Of a DNA stretch of 64,000 nt, positions 8,073 to 16,490 are shown in pieces. Location: positions 744,001 to 808,000 of the forward strand of contig NZ_VIWP01000002.1 of assembly GCF_007829835.1 (NCBI RefSeq), written 5' to 3'. The notes under the pieces are model-generated. The model was not told the origin of the DNA. It searched no databases and saw nothing but the letters and a program-made list of their open reading frames with translations. Numbering within the stretch: the stretch's first letter is position 1; the number at the start of each line of letters is the position of its first letter. The position numbers and the translations under genes are program-made. Origin of the DNA: Neorhizobium alkalisoli (GTDB taxonomy: Bacteria > Pseudomonadota > Alphaproteobacteria > Rhizobiales > Rhizobiaceae).

Positions 8073-10796
8073 ATGGAAAAGCATCTACTCCGATATATCT
8101 GGAACCATACGCGGCCACAGCAGATCTGGATCCTGGCGATCGTCCTGATCTCGATGATCCCCTATTTCATGGCCTTCGACCTGCCCAAGCAGATCATCAA
8201 CGGGCCGATCCAGGGACAGGGTTTTAACGGCCCCCGCGCCACGATGCCTTTCCTGGCATTCGATTATTCCATTCCCTTCGTCGGCTGGTCGATCAGCTTC
8301 GACGGTTTCGAGATGAACCGCCTGTGGATGCTGATGGCGCTTTCCGGCGTCTTCCTGCTGCTCGTCATCATCAACGGCCTCTTCAAGTTCTATATCAACA
8401 ACTACAAGGGCCGGCTCGGCGAGCGGCTGCTGCGGCGCATCCGTTACGAACTGGTCGATCGCCTTCTGCGCTTTCCGCCGAGCACGATGCGCCAGATCCG
8501 CGGCGCCGAAGTGTCGAGCATGGTCAAGGACGAGGTGGAGCCTTTCGGCGGCTTTACCGGCGATGCCTTCGTGCAGCCGGCCATGCTGGGCGGCCAGGCG
8601 ATTGCGGCACTTTGTTTCATCGTGCTGCAGAACCTCTGGCTCGGCCTGATCGCCGCCTTCATGGTGGCCATTCAGGTCGGCATCATTCCAAAGATGCGCC
8701 GGCGGCTGATCGAGCTTGGACGCCAGCGCCAGATCACCGCCCGCCACCTTGCCGGCAAGGTGGGCGAGATCGTCGAAGGCATGGACACGATCCACAGCTA
8801 TGACACGACGAATTACGAAAGGGCGGATATCGCCCACAGGCTCGGGCAGATCTACAAGATCCGCTACGAGCTTTATCAGTGGAAATTCATCGTCAAGTTC
8901 GTCAACAATTTCCTGTCGCAGCTGACGCCGTTCCTGTTCTATTCGATCGGCGGCTATTTTGCGCTGCGCGGCACGCTCGACGTCGGGCAGCTGGTTGCCG
9001 TCATCAACGCCTACAAGGACCTTCCGGGACCGCTCAAGGAACTGATCGACTGGGATCAGGCCCGCCAGGACGTACAGGTCAAATACGAGCAAGTGCGGGA
9101 GCAGTTCGAGCCGACCCAGCTGATCGAGCCGACCGTGCATGCGCTCGCCGTCAAGCTTCCCGATCACGACGCCTCTCCGCTCGCAGCCGTCAACCTGACG
9201 ATCGTCGATGGCAGTGGCGCAAGCGTTGCCGAAAACGTCACGCTCAAGATCGAGCTTGGCGAGACGGTGGCGGTGATCGACAATGCCGGGATTGGCGCGG
9301 AAGCCGTCGCGGAAGCGTTCGGCCGCATCGTCTGGCCCGCCTCCGGCAAGGTCATGCTTGGCGATACGGATATTCTCGAGCTGCCGGAAGCCGTGACCGG
9401 GCGGCAGATGACCTATGCCTCTGCCGACAGCTATTTCTTCCATGGCACGCTGAAGGACAATCTTCTCTACGGGCTGAAACACGCGCCGATGACGAAGGAG
9501 AAGGAGCCCAAGCTGACGATGGCGCGCCGCTGGGCGCTGAACGAAGCACAGATGGCCGGCAATTCGACCCATGATCCGAATACCGACTGGATCGATCGGC
9601 GCTCGACATCCGTTTCCCGCGGCTCGCAGGACGATGTGAAGCAATCGGTGCTCGGCGCGCTCGATGCCGTGCAGCTGACCCCGGATGTCATGGAACTGGC
9701 GCTGCATTCCTATATTGATCCAGCCGAAAACCCGACGCTGACCGAGCGCGTGGTGGAAATGCGTTTCGCGCTGCGTGAGGAGCTGACCAAACAGGGCCTC
9801 GGCAGCATCGTTTCGCATTTCGATTTCAGCGCCTACAATACCGAGGCGACGGTGCGCGAAAACCTGCTTTTCGCCGCAACCCGCCAGAACGGCAACGGCA
9901 CGCCGGATGTGGAGATCGAAGAAGGCGAATATGTCTTCGAGGTGCTGAAGACCGCACAGCTCTTCGACCTTCTCTACGACATGGGTCTGGCGATTGCCGA
10001 GAACGTCACCGAAATCTTTGCCGGCCTGCCGCCGGAACATCCGCTCTTTCAGCAGCTGGAGCACATCACGGCGGAGGACATCGCCTTCTACCAGCAGTTC
10101 CTGAAGCGCAAGCGCTCACGCCGCGACCTGCAGGTGAGCGCCAACGAACAGCGGGCAATCGTCAAGCTCAGCCTGTATTACGTCGAGCCGCGCTATCGTT
10201 TCGGCGTGCTGACGCCGGACATCATGAGGCAGATCGTCGCGGCGCGCGACATCTTCTATGCCAACCTGCCGGCCGCCCTGCGCGACCGTATCGAGCGTTA
10301 TGACCCGCACAAGTACATGTCTGCGGCGACGCTTCGAGAAAACATCCTGTTCGGCAAACTGTCGCATCGCAGCCCCGATGCTCCGGCGAAGATCCGCAAT
10401 GTCGCGGCAAGACTCTTAAGGGAAATGGGGCTTTACGAGAGCTTCATCGGGCTTGGCCTCGATTACGACGTTGGCGCCAGCGGCCGGCGGCTGACGTTGA
10501 TCCAGCGCCACAAGCTCAGCCTTGCCCGCGCATTGGTGCGCCGGTCGAGCTATTACGTGTTCAACAAGCCTCTTCCGGGCCTCGATCGACGGGTTCAGGA
10601 GGAAATTGTAAAAAATGTGCTTCACTTCCTGCAAGAGCAGGACAATAATCCCTCCGTGGTATGGGTTTTGTCTAACACATCCCTGTCACGATTGTTTCAT
10701 CGGGTGATAGTATTCGACCGCGGTCACGTGGTCGAAGACGGTACCTTCGAAACGCTAGACATGAAGAGTGGAATTTTCAAATCATTGGTGGCATAA
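8073..10796 (+). CDS. Exporter-like ABC protein with a motif-less nucleotide-binding region and large insert
   Basis: This 907-residue protein starts with a type-I exporter transmembrane region (about 1-350: several hydrophobic helices, RIRYELVDRLLRFP near 125 and GEIVEGMDTIHSY near 230). The ABC region is laid out normally but every catalytic motif is altered. The Walker A position (about 402-411) reads DNAGIGAEA with no Lys or Ser/Thr; the Q-loop Gln is Ala; the signature (807-811) is LTLIQ, not LSGGQ; Walker B (829-833) is VFNKP, with Asp to Asn and Glu to Lys; the switch His is Asn868. The ABC core is split by a charged insert of about 300 residues. The frame is intact with normal codon use, so it is not a decayed gene. 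ATP hydrolysis by this chain alone is unlikely. It is followed 5 bases later by a cNMP-binding protein frame. The function is unknown. Confidence 0.85.
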   Translation: MEKHLLRYIWNHTRPQQIWILAIVLISMIPYFMAFDLPKQIINGPIQGQGFNGPRATMPFLAFDYSIPFVGWSISFDGFEMNRLWMLMALSGVFLLLVIINGLFKFYINNYKGRLGERLLRRIRYELVDRLLRFPPSTMRQIRGAEVSSMVKDEVEPFGGFTGDAFVQPAMLGGQAIAALCFIVLQNLWLGLIAAFMVAIQVGIIPKMRRRLIELGRQRQITARHLAGKVGEIVEGMDTIHSYDTTNYERADIAHRLGQIYKIRYELYQWKFIVKFVNNFLSQLTPFLFYSIGGYFALRGTLDVGQLVAVINAYKDLPGPLKELIDWDQARQDVQVKYEQVREQFEPTQLIEPTVHALAVKLPDHDASPLAAVNLTIVDGSGASVAENVTLKIELGETVAVIDNAGIGAEAVAEAFGRIVWPASGKVMLGDTDILELPEAVTGRQMTYASADSYFFHGTLKDNLLYGLKHAPMTKEKEPKLTMARRWALNEAQMAGNSTHDPNTDWIDRRSTSVSRGSQDDVKQSVLGALDAVQLTPDVMELALHSYIDPAENPTLTERVVEMRFALREELTKQGLGSIVSHFDFSAYNTEATVRENLLFAATRQNGNGTPDVEIEEGEYVFEVLKTAQLFDLLYDMGLAIAENVTEIFAGLPPEHPLFQQLEHITAEDIAFYQQFLKRKRSRRDLQVSANEQRAIVKLSLYYVEPRYRFGVLTPDIMRQIVAARDIFYANLPAALRDRIERYDPHKYMSAATLRENILFGKLSHRSPDAPAKIRNVAARLLREMGLYESFIGLGLDYDVGASGRRLTLIQRHKLSLARALVRRSSYYVFNKPLPGLDRRVQEEIVKNVLHFLQEQDNNPSVVWVLSNTSLSRLFHRVIVFDRGHVVEDGTFETLDMKSGIFKSLVA

Positions 10797-10837
10797 TACC
10801 GGTGTCATCAAAACAAACGACCAGACTGGTGGGCGTC

Positions 10838-11290
10838 ATGTTGCTGAATGAAGAAGTCCAATTGCTGCGCAAGGTCCCCTACTTTTGCAGGGTAGATCCG
10901 TGCAAGCTCAAGCTATTGGCTTTTACATCGGATCGCGTGTGCTACGAGCCTGGCCAGTATCTGTTTACCCAGGGCGACGATAGCGAAGCCGCTTACGTCA
11001 TTCTCTGCGGCAAGGTCGATCTCCTCACCGATTCGTCGAACGGAGAAGTAAAGATCGGCGAAGCCGGATGCAATTCAATCATTGGTGAGATGTGCCTTCT
11101 CTCCAACGCGTCGCAGGCGGTCACCGCACGCGCCACCACCGAAGTCGATGCGTTGCGCATCACCAAGGACGCGTTCTTCAAGGTCATCGCCGACAATCCG
11201 CGAATCAGCATGGAGATCAGCCGTACGCTGGCTGAGACGATCCGTGGCTCGCGTTTGAGCGACATGCAGCACGAAAAGCAGCACGCCTGA
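10838..11290 (+). CDS. Cyclic nucleotide-binding domain protein
   Basis: This single-domain protein of about 150 residues has the CAP/cNMP-binding beta-roll: YEPGQYLFTQGD, AAYVILCGKVDLL, the phosphate-cassette region IIGEMCLLSNASQAVTARATTE, then a C-terminal helix (KDAFFKVIADNPRISMEI). The usual Arg that contacts the cyclic phosphate seems replaced: the segment GEMCLLSNASQAVTARA has Gln-Ala where GE...R(S/T)A is usual. There is no DNA-binding helix-turn-helix after it, so it is not a CRP-type regulator. The ATG at 10838 has GGTGGG before it; a GTG at 10802 would add 12 residues but has no ribosome site. It sits directly behind the motif-less ABC gene and is probably co-transcribed and functionally tied to it. 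Confidence 0.82.
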   Translation: MLLNEEVQLLRKVPYFCRVDPCKLKLLAFTSDRVCYEPGQYLFTQGDDSEAAYVILCGKVDLLTDSSNGEVKIGEAGCNSIIGEMCLLSNASQAVTARATTEVDALRITKDAFFKVIADNPRISMEISRTLAETIRGSRLSDMQHEKQHA

Positions 11291-11397
11291 TCCAGACCGG
11301 AACGGTTATCCACAATTAAGTTCGGTGGCAGTTTGATAGCTGTCATCGCAGTGGTTCGCCGTGATCTGATGCGGAAGATTTGCCGTTCCAATATGGC

Positions 11398-11420
11398 AAA
11401 AAGCGGGCAAAACGCCCGCT
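11398..11420 (-). terminator. Rho-independent terminator for the methyltransferase gene
   Basis: Read on the minus strand, AGCGGGC (11420-11414) and GCCCGCT (11408-11402) form a seven-pair stem around a five-base loop, ending in TTTTT. It lies about 80 bases beyond the stop codon of the minus-strand gene at 11503. Confidence 0.75.
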
Positions 11421-11502
11421 CCAGCAATCACGATAAACTCATCAGCACGTTACTTTTTGTCTGTGATGACAGGCACTTATCGTAACCAATCGTTAACGAT
11501 CT

Positions 11503-11982
11503 TCAGCGCCGGCGATAATAGAAGTAACGCCCCTCTTCCACCGTCGGCAGGAGCGGCAGGGCTTCGAGGTCGGCATGTTCGAGCGGCAGGCCGCTGACGG
11601 CATAACCGCCCTTGGCGAGCATGCCGGCCACCATCTGCGGCAGCCAGGTCAGCGTGATCGCATCCTTATCCGGGTAACCGGTGCCGATATCGGCATGGAC
11701 GAGGGCCGCATTGCTGCCGACGAAGCCGAGACCCGTCTCCTTGATCTCGCCGAGCACGACATCTTCCGGCTCCGGAGCTTCCGTCTTGTGGGCGCCCATC
11801 TGGCGGTCGAAGGCGATGATGCGGCGGTCGGAAAACAGCTGGCGCAGGTGGCTGTGGGTGCGACCATTGCCGAGGCCGACTTCCAGAACATCACCCGCCG
11901 GGAGCCCCAGAACCTGATCGACATGATTGAGAATGTCGCGCTGGGCGGTCATCCGGCTGATGAAGCTGTCTAGTCTGCTCAT
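11503..11982 (-). CDS. Small class I SAM-dependent methyltransferase
   Basis: This 159-residue protein has SAM-binding motif I (VLEVGLGNGRTHSHLR, residues 32-47), an acidic motif II region (RRIIAFDRQMGAH) and a later strand with LTWLPQMVAGMLAKGGYAVSG. It is short for the fold and looks like the compact S-adenosylmethionine methyltransferase family found beside surface-polysaccharide genes in rhizobia. The substrate is unknown. It starts 14 bases after the nucleotide-sugar dehydrogenase on the same strand and ends before a terminator, so it is the last gene of a two-gene unit. Confidence 0.75.
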   Translation of the reverse strand: MSRLDSFISRMTAQRDILNHVDQVLGLPAGDVLEVGLGNGRTHSHLRQLFSDRRIIAFDRQMGAHKTEAPEPEDVVLGEIKETGLGFVGSNAALVHADIGTGYPDKDAITLTWLPQMVAGMLAKGGYAVSGLPLEHADLEALPLLPTVEEGRYFYYRRR

Positions 11983-11996
11983 TTTATGTTTCCTTC

Positions 11997-13334
11997 TCAG
12001 GCCTTGACGATATTGGCGGATGCGATGCCGCGCACCGCCATGGCATTGCGGGTATCGACGACGAGCTGGGCATCATGCGCCAGAGCGGCGTAGTCAATCT
12101 GATCGTGGTCGGTGGCAATGATCACCGCATCGAACTCAGAAGGCTTGTCGATTGCGACTGAGCGGCGGCCCATGAGGTGGCCGTATTCGCGCGTCTTCGG
12201 CACTTCGTCGATAAAGGGGTCGTGATAGGCGACATCGGCGCCGCGCTCGAGCAGCAGTTCCATCAGCCTGAGCGACGGGCTTTCGCGGATATCCGGCACG
12301 TTCTTCTTGTAGGCAAGGCCGAGCACGAGGATTTTCGAGCGGCTGAGTGCCTTGCCGAGATTGCGGTCCAGCGCTTCGGCAAGACGGTCGATGACGTAAC
12401 GCGGCATGGCCGTGTTGATCTCGCCGGCGAGCTCGATGAAGCGGGTCGGCTGGTCGTATTCGCGGGATTTCCAGGTGAGATAGAAGGGATCGATCGGGAT
12501 GCAGTGGCCGCCGAGGCCCGGGCCCGGATAAAACGGCATGTAACCGAAAGGTTTTGTTTTGGCGGCGTTGATGACATCCCAGATGTCGATGCCCATCCGC
12601 TCGTAAACGACCTTCAGCTCGTTGACGAGGGCGATGTTGACGGCGCGAAAGACGTTTTCGGTCAGCTTGACCGCTTCCGCCGTGCGTGTGCCGGAGACAG
12701 GCACGACGGTCTTCACGACCGAACCGTAAAAGGCCTCGACCAATGCCGATGCGATCTCGCCATCGCCGGCAACGACCTTTGGGATGCTCGACGTGTCGAA
12801 ATCGCGATTGCCGGGATCTTCGCGTTCCGGCGAATAACCGAGGAAGAAGTCACGGCCGGCGACGAGGCCGGTCGCTTCGAGAATGGGTTTCATCACCTCT
12901 TCGGTCGTACCGGGATAGGTGGTCGATTCGAGCACGACAAGCTGGCCGGGCCTGAGCGTCTTGGCGATCTGCTCGCAGGTCTTGCTGACATAGGTCAGGT
13001 CCGGCTCGCGATGGCGGGTGAGCGGCGTCGGCACGCAGATGGCGATGATGTCGCATTCGGCAAGGCGGGCGAAATCACTGGTGGCGGAAAAACGCCCCTC
13101 GCCGGTCTCACGGGTCAGAACCGTGTCGGACACCGCCTCGATATAGCTCTTTCCGGCCTCGATCGCGGTGATCTTGCCCGGATCGATATCGAAACCGATC
13201 ACCGAGAAGCCGGCGCGGGAAATCGTCATGGCGAGCGGAAGACCGACATAGCCCAATCCGATGACGCCGGCGCGGGCATGTTTCGTCTCAATGGCAGGCA
13301 GAAGATCCGCCGCCTGGGGTCGTTCCTGGCTCAA
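11997..13334 (-). CDS. Nucleotide-sugar dehydrogenase (UDP-N-acetylhexosamine/UDP-glucose 6-dehydrogenase family)
   Basis: This 445-residue enzyme oxidises the C6 hydroxyl of a UDP-sugar to a uronic acid with two NAD+. Residues 23-36 (GVIGLGYVGLPLAM) are the NAD-binding loop. The middle domain carries VKLTENVFRAVNIALVNE and the catalytic Cys278 in GLGGHCIPIDPFYL. The C-terminal domain has VLGLAYKKNVPDIRESPS. The spacing and the HCIPIDP form are closer to the WbpA/WecC/TviB (UDP-GlcNAc or UDP-ManNAc) branch than to plain UDP-glucose dehydrogenase, but the substrate is inferred. It supplies an acidic sugar, presumably for the glycosyltransferases to the right. The methyltransferase gene follows it. 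Confidence 0.88.
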   Translation of the reverse strand: MSQERPQAADLLPAIETKHARAGVIGLGYVGLPLAMTISRAGFSVIGFDIDPGKITAIEAGKSYIEAVSDTVLTRETGEGRFSATSDFARLAECDIIAICVPTPLTRHREPDLTYVSKTCEQIAKTLRPGQLVVLESTTYPGTTEEVMKPILEATGLVAGRDFFLGYSPEREDPGNRDFDTSSIPKVVAGDGEIASALVEAFYGSVVKTVVPVSGTRTAEAVKLTENVFRAVNIALVNELKVVYERMGIDIWDVINAAKTKPFGYMPFYPGPGLGGHCIPIDPFYLTWKSREYDQPTRFIELAGEINTAMPRYVIDRLAEALDRNLGKALSRSKILVLGLAYKKNVPDIRESPSLRLMELLLERGADVAYHDPFIDEVPKTREYGHLMGRRSVAIDKPSEFDAVIIATDHDQIDYAALAHDAQLVVDTRNAMAVRGIASANIVKA

Positions 13335-13457
13335 GGGAGGTACTCCGGAAGGATAGTCTTTATGGCTTCTTCACGTGGTCCCGATGGGCGGCGGTGTCAA
13401 GAGAGGTTTCCGGGAGGGATGATGGCTGGATAGAGGGCGAAGAGGGCGCCGCCAGCC

Positions 13458-13595
13458 GATCTCCCCCCTTGTGGGGGAGATGCCCGGCAGGGCAGAGGGG
13501 GGTATTATCGCGCTCTTATTTCGCTTTGAAATCGCCGAGACGTTGCTACCCCCCTCTGTCACTTTCGTGACATCTCCCCCACAAGGGGGGAGATC
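13458..13595. repeat. RIME-like intergenic inverted repeat
   Basis: A 25-base arm at 13458-13482 is the exact reverse complement of 13571-13595. A second inner pair (GGCAGAGGGGGGTA near 13490-13504 against TACCCCCCTCTGTC near 13547-13561) extends the fold. Each arm is itself palindromic (CTCCCCC..GGGGGAG). This composition and size match the Rhizobium-specific intergenic mosaic elements (RIMEs) dispersed in rhizobial genomes. It lies between two divergent genes and is expected to form a cruciform or RNA hairpin. No gene overlaps it; the remaining bases of 13335-13663 hold the two promoters. Confidence 0.85.
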
Positions 13596-13663
13596 ACTGA
13601 GCGCTGCAGAAAAATCCACCCCGCCCCTTGCAAAAAGCCACCCGCTTGCGGCTATCTGCGGCG

Positions 13664-14755
13664 ATGAACATCGCCTTTTATGCGCCTCTCAAATCCCCCA
13701 GGCATCCCGTACCGTCCGGCGATCGGCTGATGGCCCGGCAATTGCTGGAGGCTTTGCGGCTGGCGAGGCATGCGGCAGATGTGGTTTCGGAATTTCGCGC
13801 CTTCCTGCCGGATGCCACGTCGCCAACGGAAGAGCGTGATGCGCAGGCTGAGGCCGAGATCACGCGGATCTCAACAGTTTGGGAAGAGACCGGGACGCCG
13901 GACCGTTGGGTGACCTATCACCCCTATTACAAGGCGCCGGACCTGATAGGCCCGAACCTATGCCGCCGTTTCGGCGTACCGTATCTGACCGTCGAAACCT
14001 CCTATTCGAACCGGCGCAATCGCGGCCAGTGGATCCGGGCGCAGGAACTGGTGGCGGAAGGGGCGCGGCAAGCGACTGTGAATATCTGCATCACCGAGCG
14101 GGACGCGCATGGGCTGCGGGAGGTCATTCCCGAGGCGCGGCTGGCGCGGATTTCGCCCTTCATCGATCCGGCCCTTTACCTCGTACATGATCCCGTGCCT
14201 CAGCTTGGGAAGCTGATGACGGTGGCGATGATGCGGCCCGGCGACAAGCTTTCGAGCTATACGGCGCTGGCAGAATCGCTTTCCCGCATCGGACATCTCG
14301 ACTGGGCGCTTTCCATCATCGGCGACGGGCCGGCGCGGGCGGAGGTGGAGGCGCTGTTCGAAAACCTGCCGGAAGGCCGGATCGAATGGCTGGGCCAGCG
14401 GGAACCGGCCGAGATCGCAAAACTTCTGTCGACGGCCAGTCTCTATGTCTGGCCCGGCCATGGCGAGGCCTATGGGCTGGCCTATCTCGAGGCGCAGGCG
14501 GCGGGCCTGCCTGTCGTCGCCGAGGCGGTGGCAGGCGTTTCGGAAGCCGTTGCGAATGGCCGAAGCGGCATTTTGACACCGGGCGGCGATCGGGATGCCT
14601 ATGCGATGGCGATCGCACGTTTGCTCGAAGATCAGACGGAACGGCAAAAACTTGCCGGCAATGCCCGCGACTTCATCCTCAGCGAGCGGTCCATCACCGC
14701 AGCGGCGACGCGGCTCAACGACATCATCACAAACTGCGGAGACATGCCGGCGTGA
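13664..14755 (+). CDS. GT4-family glycosyltransferase
   Basis: This 363-residue GT-B fold enzyme transfers a sugar from a nucleotide donor. The N-terminal domain starts MNIAFYAPLKSPRHPVPSGDR, the usual acceptor-side loop. The C-terminal domain has the Glycos_transf_1 layout: ALSIIGDGPARAEVEAL, RIEWLGQREPAEIAKLL, and the EX7E donor-binding motif at GEAYGLAYLEAQAAGLPVV. The ATG at 13664 fits relatives; a start at 13628 adds 12 unsupported residues. It overlaps the deacetylase gene by four bases (GTGA), so the two are translationally coupled. Acceptor and donor are unknown. Confidence 0.85.
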   Translation: MNIAFYAPLKSPRHPVPSGDRLMARQLLEALRLARHAADVVSEFRAFLPDATSPTEERDAQAEAEITRISTVWEETGTPDRWVTYHPYYKAPDLIGPNLCRRFGVPYLTVETSYSNRRNRGQWIRAQELVAEGARQATVNICITERDAHGLREVIPEARLARISPFIDPALYLVHDPVPQLGKLMTVAMMRPGDKLSSYTALAESLSRIGHLDWALSIIGDGPARAEVEALFENLPEGRIEWLGQREPAEIAKLLSTASLYVWPGHGEAYGLAYLEAQAAGLPVVAEAVAGVSEAVANGRSGILTPGGDRDAYAMAIARLLEDQTERQKLAGNARDFILSERSITAAATRLNDIITNCGDMPA

Positions 14756-15489
14756 GCGAGATCGATCTGAAACAGGCTTTTGACCGGCTGGCGCAGCAGG
14801 GCAAAAGCGTCGATTTCTGGCTGCGGGATGATGACGCAACCGAGCCGACGGCAGCGCTCGACCAGCTCACGGGTCTTTGCATGGAATTCTCCGTGCCGCT
14901 TCTCCTCGCCGTCATTCCCGAGCCAACCGACGAAAGGCTGGCCGCGCATCTGGACGGTTTGGACAAGGCCGATGTCGCGGTCGCCGTGCATGGATGGACG
15001 CATCAAAACCATGCCGGGCCGCAGGAGAAGAAACAGGAGCTGGGCAGCCATCGCCCACTGACCGAGGTGACGGACGAGCTGGCGGCCGGGTTTGCGAAAC
15101 TGACCGAACTGCATGCCTCACGCTTCGTGCCCATGCTGGTGCCGCCGTGGAACCGGATTGCGCCTTCAGTCATCGCGGCCCTGCCCGATCTCGGTTTTCG
15201 CTCGCTCTCCACCTTCGGCCCGAAAAAGCCGGCGCCGGTGGCCGTGCTCAACAGCGATGTCGATATCATGGACTGGCATGGTACCCGTGGCGGGCGTCCG
15301 GCAGATGCGCTTTTCGCCGAGATTTTGGCGCTTCTCGACGGGGCAGACGAAAAGCCGGTAATCGGCATTCTCGGCCATCATCTCGTTCATGATGAACAGG
15401 CCTGGGATTTTCTGACGCGCCTGTTCCGCCTGACATCCGGGCACCCGGCCTGTCGCTGGCGGTCAGCGCCAGACTTGCTGCGGCACTAA
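14752..15489 (+). CDS. Polysaccharide deacetylase family protein
   Basis: This 245-residue protein shows the NodB-homology fold: an Asp-rich first motif (FWLRDDDATEP, residues 22-32), the metal-site HGWTHQNH (about 80-87), and later VPPWNRIAP and GHHLVHDEQAW, which would carry the last catalytic histidines. This is the short form of carbohydrate esterase family 4, acting on N- or O-acetyl groups. No signal peptide is present, so it is cytoplasmic, unlike most chitin deacetylases. The GTG start overlaps the glycosyltransferase stop codon. The pairing suggests a nucleotide-linked or lipid-linked sugar is deacetylated as part of glycan assembly. Confidence 0.8.
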   Translation: MSEIDLKQAFDRLAQQGKSVDFWLRDDDATEPTAALDQLTGLCMEFSVPLLLAVIPEPTDERLAAHLDGLDKADVAVAVHGWTHQNHAGPQEKKQELGSHRPLTEVTDELAAGFAKLTELHASRFVPMLVPPWNRIAPSVIAALPDLGFRSLSTFGPKKPAPVAVLNSDVDIMDWHGTRGGRPADALFAEILALLDGADEKPVIGILGHHLVHDEQAWDFLTRLFRLTSGHPACRWRSAPDLLRH

Positions 15490-15494
15490 GCCGC

Positions 15495-16490
15495 CTACCA
15501 GGATTTCCAGGCGATTAGCAAACCATCGCCGCCACCGGAAACCGCCGCCTTGCAGGCCGCTTCGACATCGCTCATCGGCGCGCCGCGCGAAAGTTCGGCG
15601 GCGACAAGGTCTGCCGGTGCGACGAATGTGCTGGTCTGGCGGAAGGCGACCGTCATGGCGAGCGGGCCGGTGGACCACCAGGCCGGTGCGTCGGGAAGTG
15701 CCGCGACGATATCGGGGATCGTCTGTAGCATGCGTTTGAAGACCGGATGACCGGGGGGCGTGGCGATGAAGGAATTGGCGAGAAGCAGGCTGCCAAAACC
15801 CGTCTCGCGCGGCACCGCCTCGGCCATGGCGCCAAGCCCGATCAGCGGCAGCAGATCGGCAAAACCGAGATCGTCGCGGGTCGGGTACCAGTCGCAGTCG
15901 AGGTAGATGCCGCCGAGCGCCTGCAGGATGGCATAACGGGCGATATCCACGGCACCGGGATAATCGCCGATCTCCAGCATGCGCAGATAGGATGGATGGG
16001 CATCGGCCCCGAGCTTTTCGAGATCGGCCTCGCGCCACAGGCGGTATTCGAAACCGGTCTTTTCCGCATGGATCGCCCAGCGCTCGACGCTTGGCGGCAC
16101 CGGCAGAGTGCCGAGCCAGATCTGGTGGATGATGCGCGGTACCGGCGCACGGGCAAGTTCGGTCATCACGCGGCGTTCCGCGGGATCGAAAAGCCCGAGA
16201 GCCGCCATGGCCTGCGGCGGCGGTACGAGGCTGTGCTGCAGGCCGACGCGGCGGACGATATCGCGCTCGGCCTTGGCGAGCTTCAGATAGGCGGAATGCA
16301 GCTTTCGCGGATAACCGAGCAGCGTCATCTCGCCGAGCGCCCGGCTCTTCATCGCCTCGGCATCTGCGCGCAGGGCGTCCAGGGTCTGGCGGGCCTCATC
16401 GAGCCTGCCTGCCGAAATCAGATCGCGGGCGGCAAGCAGAAGCGCACGGAAATTCTTGGGTCCGGAAGTTTCAGCCGACAAATAACTCAT
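15495..16490 (-). CDS. GT32-like glycosyltransferase (DXD sugar-binding region)
   Basis: This 331-residue protein has a helical N-terminal third (about 1-115, with a LDEARQTLDALRADAEA repeat-like helix) and then a GT-A domain of the Gly_transf_sug family: VPRIIHQIWLGTLPVPPS, YPGAVDIARYAILQALGG and the metal-binding DXD in IYLDCDWYPT. This family includes capsular and mannosyl transferases. It is convergent with the deacetylase gene (5 bases between stop codons) and divergent from the ABC importer. No membrane segment or signal peptide is seen. Confidence 0.82.
   Translation of the reverse strand: MSYLSAETSGPKNFRALLLAARDLISAGRLDEARQTLDALRADAEAMKSRALGEMTLLGYPRKLHSAYLKLAKAERDIVRRVGLQHSLVPPPQAMAALGLFDPAERRVMTELARAPVPRIIHQIWLGTLPVPPSVERWAIHAEKTGFEYRLWREADLEKLGADAHPSYLRMLEIGDYPGAVDIARYAILQALGGIYLDCDWYPTRDDLGFADLLPLIGLGAMAEAVPRETGFGSLLLANSFIATPPGHPVFKRMLQTIPDIVAALPDAPAWWSTGPLAMTVAFRQTSTFVAPADLVAAELSRGAPMSDVEAACKAAVSGGGDGLLIAWKSW

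Noticed and set aside
8085..10064. A 659-codon open frame on the minus strand opposite the ABC gene
   Set aside because: It is the complement of a GC-rich coding frame, has no ribosome site and encodes a His/Asp/Arg-rich sequence with no family character.
8073..10796. Treating the ABC-like gene as a pseudogene
   Set aside because: 907 codons are open with normal codon use, the ABC framework is preserved around every changed motif, and a coupled partner gene follows.
12177..13433. A 418-codon plus-strand open frame opposite the nucleotide-sugar dehydrogenase
   Set aside because: The opposite strand encodes a complete, motif-rich enzyme; the antisense frame has biased, repetitive composition only.
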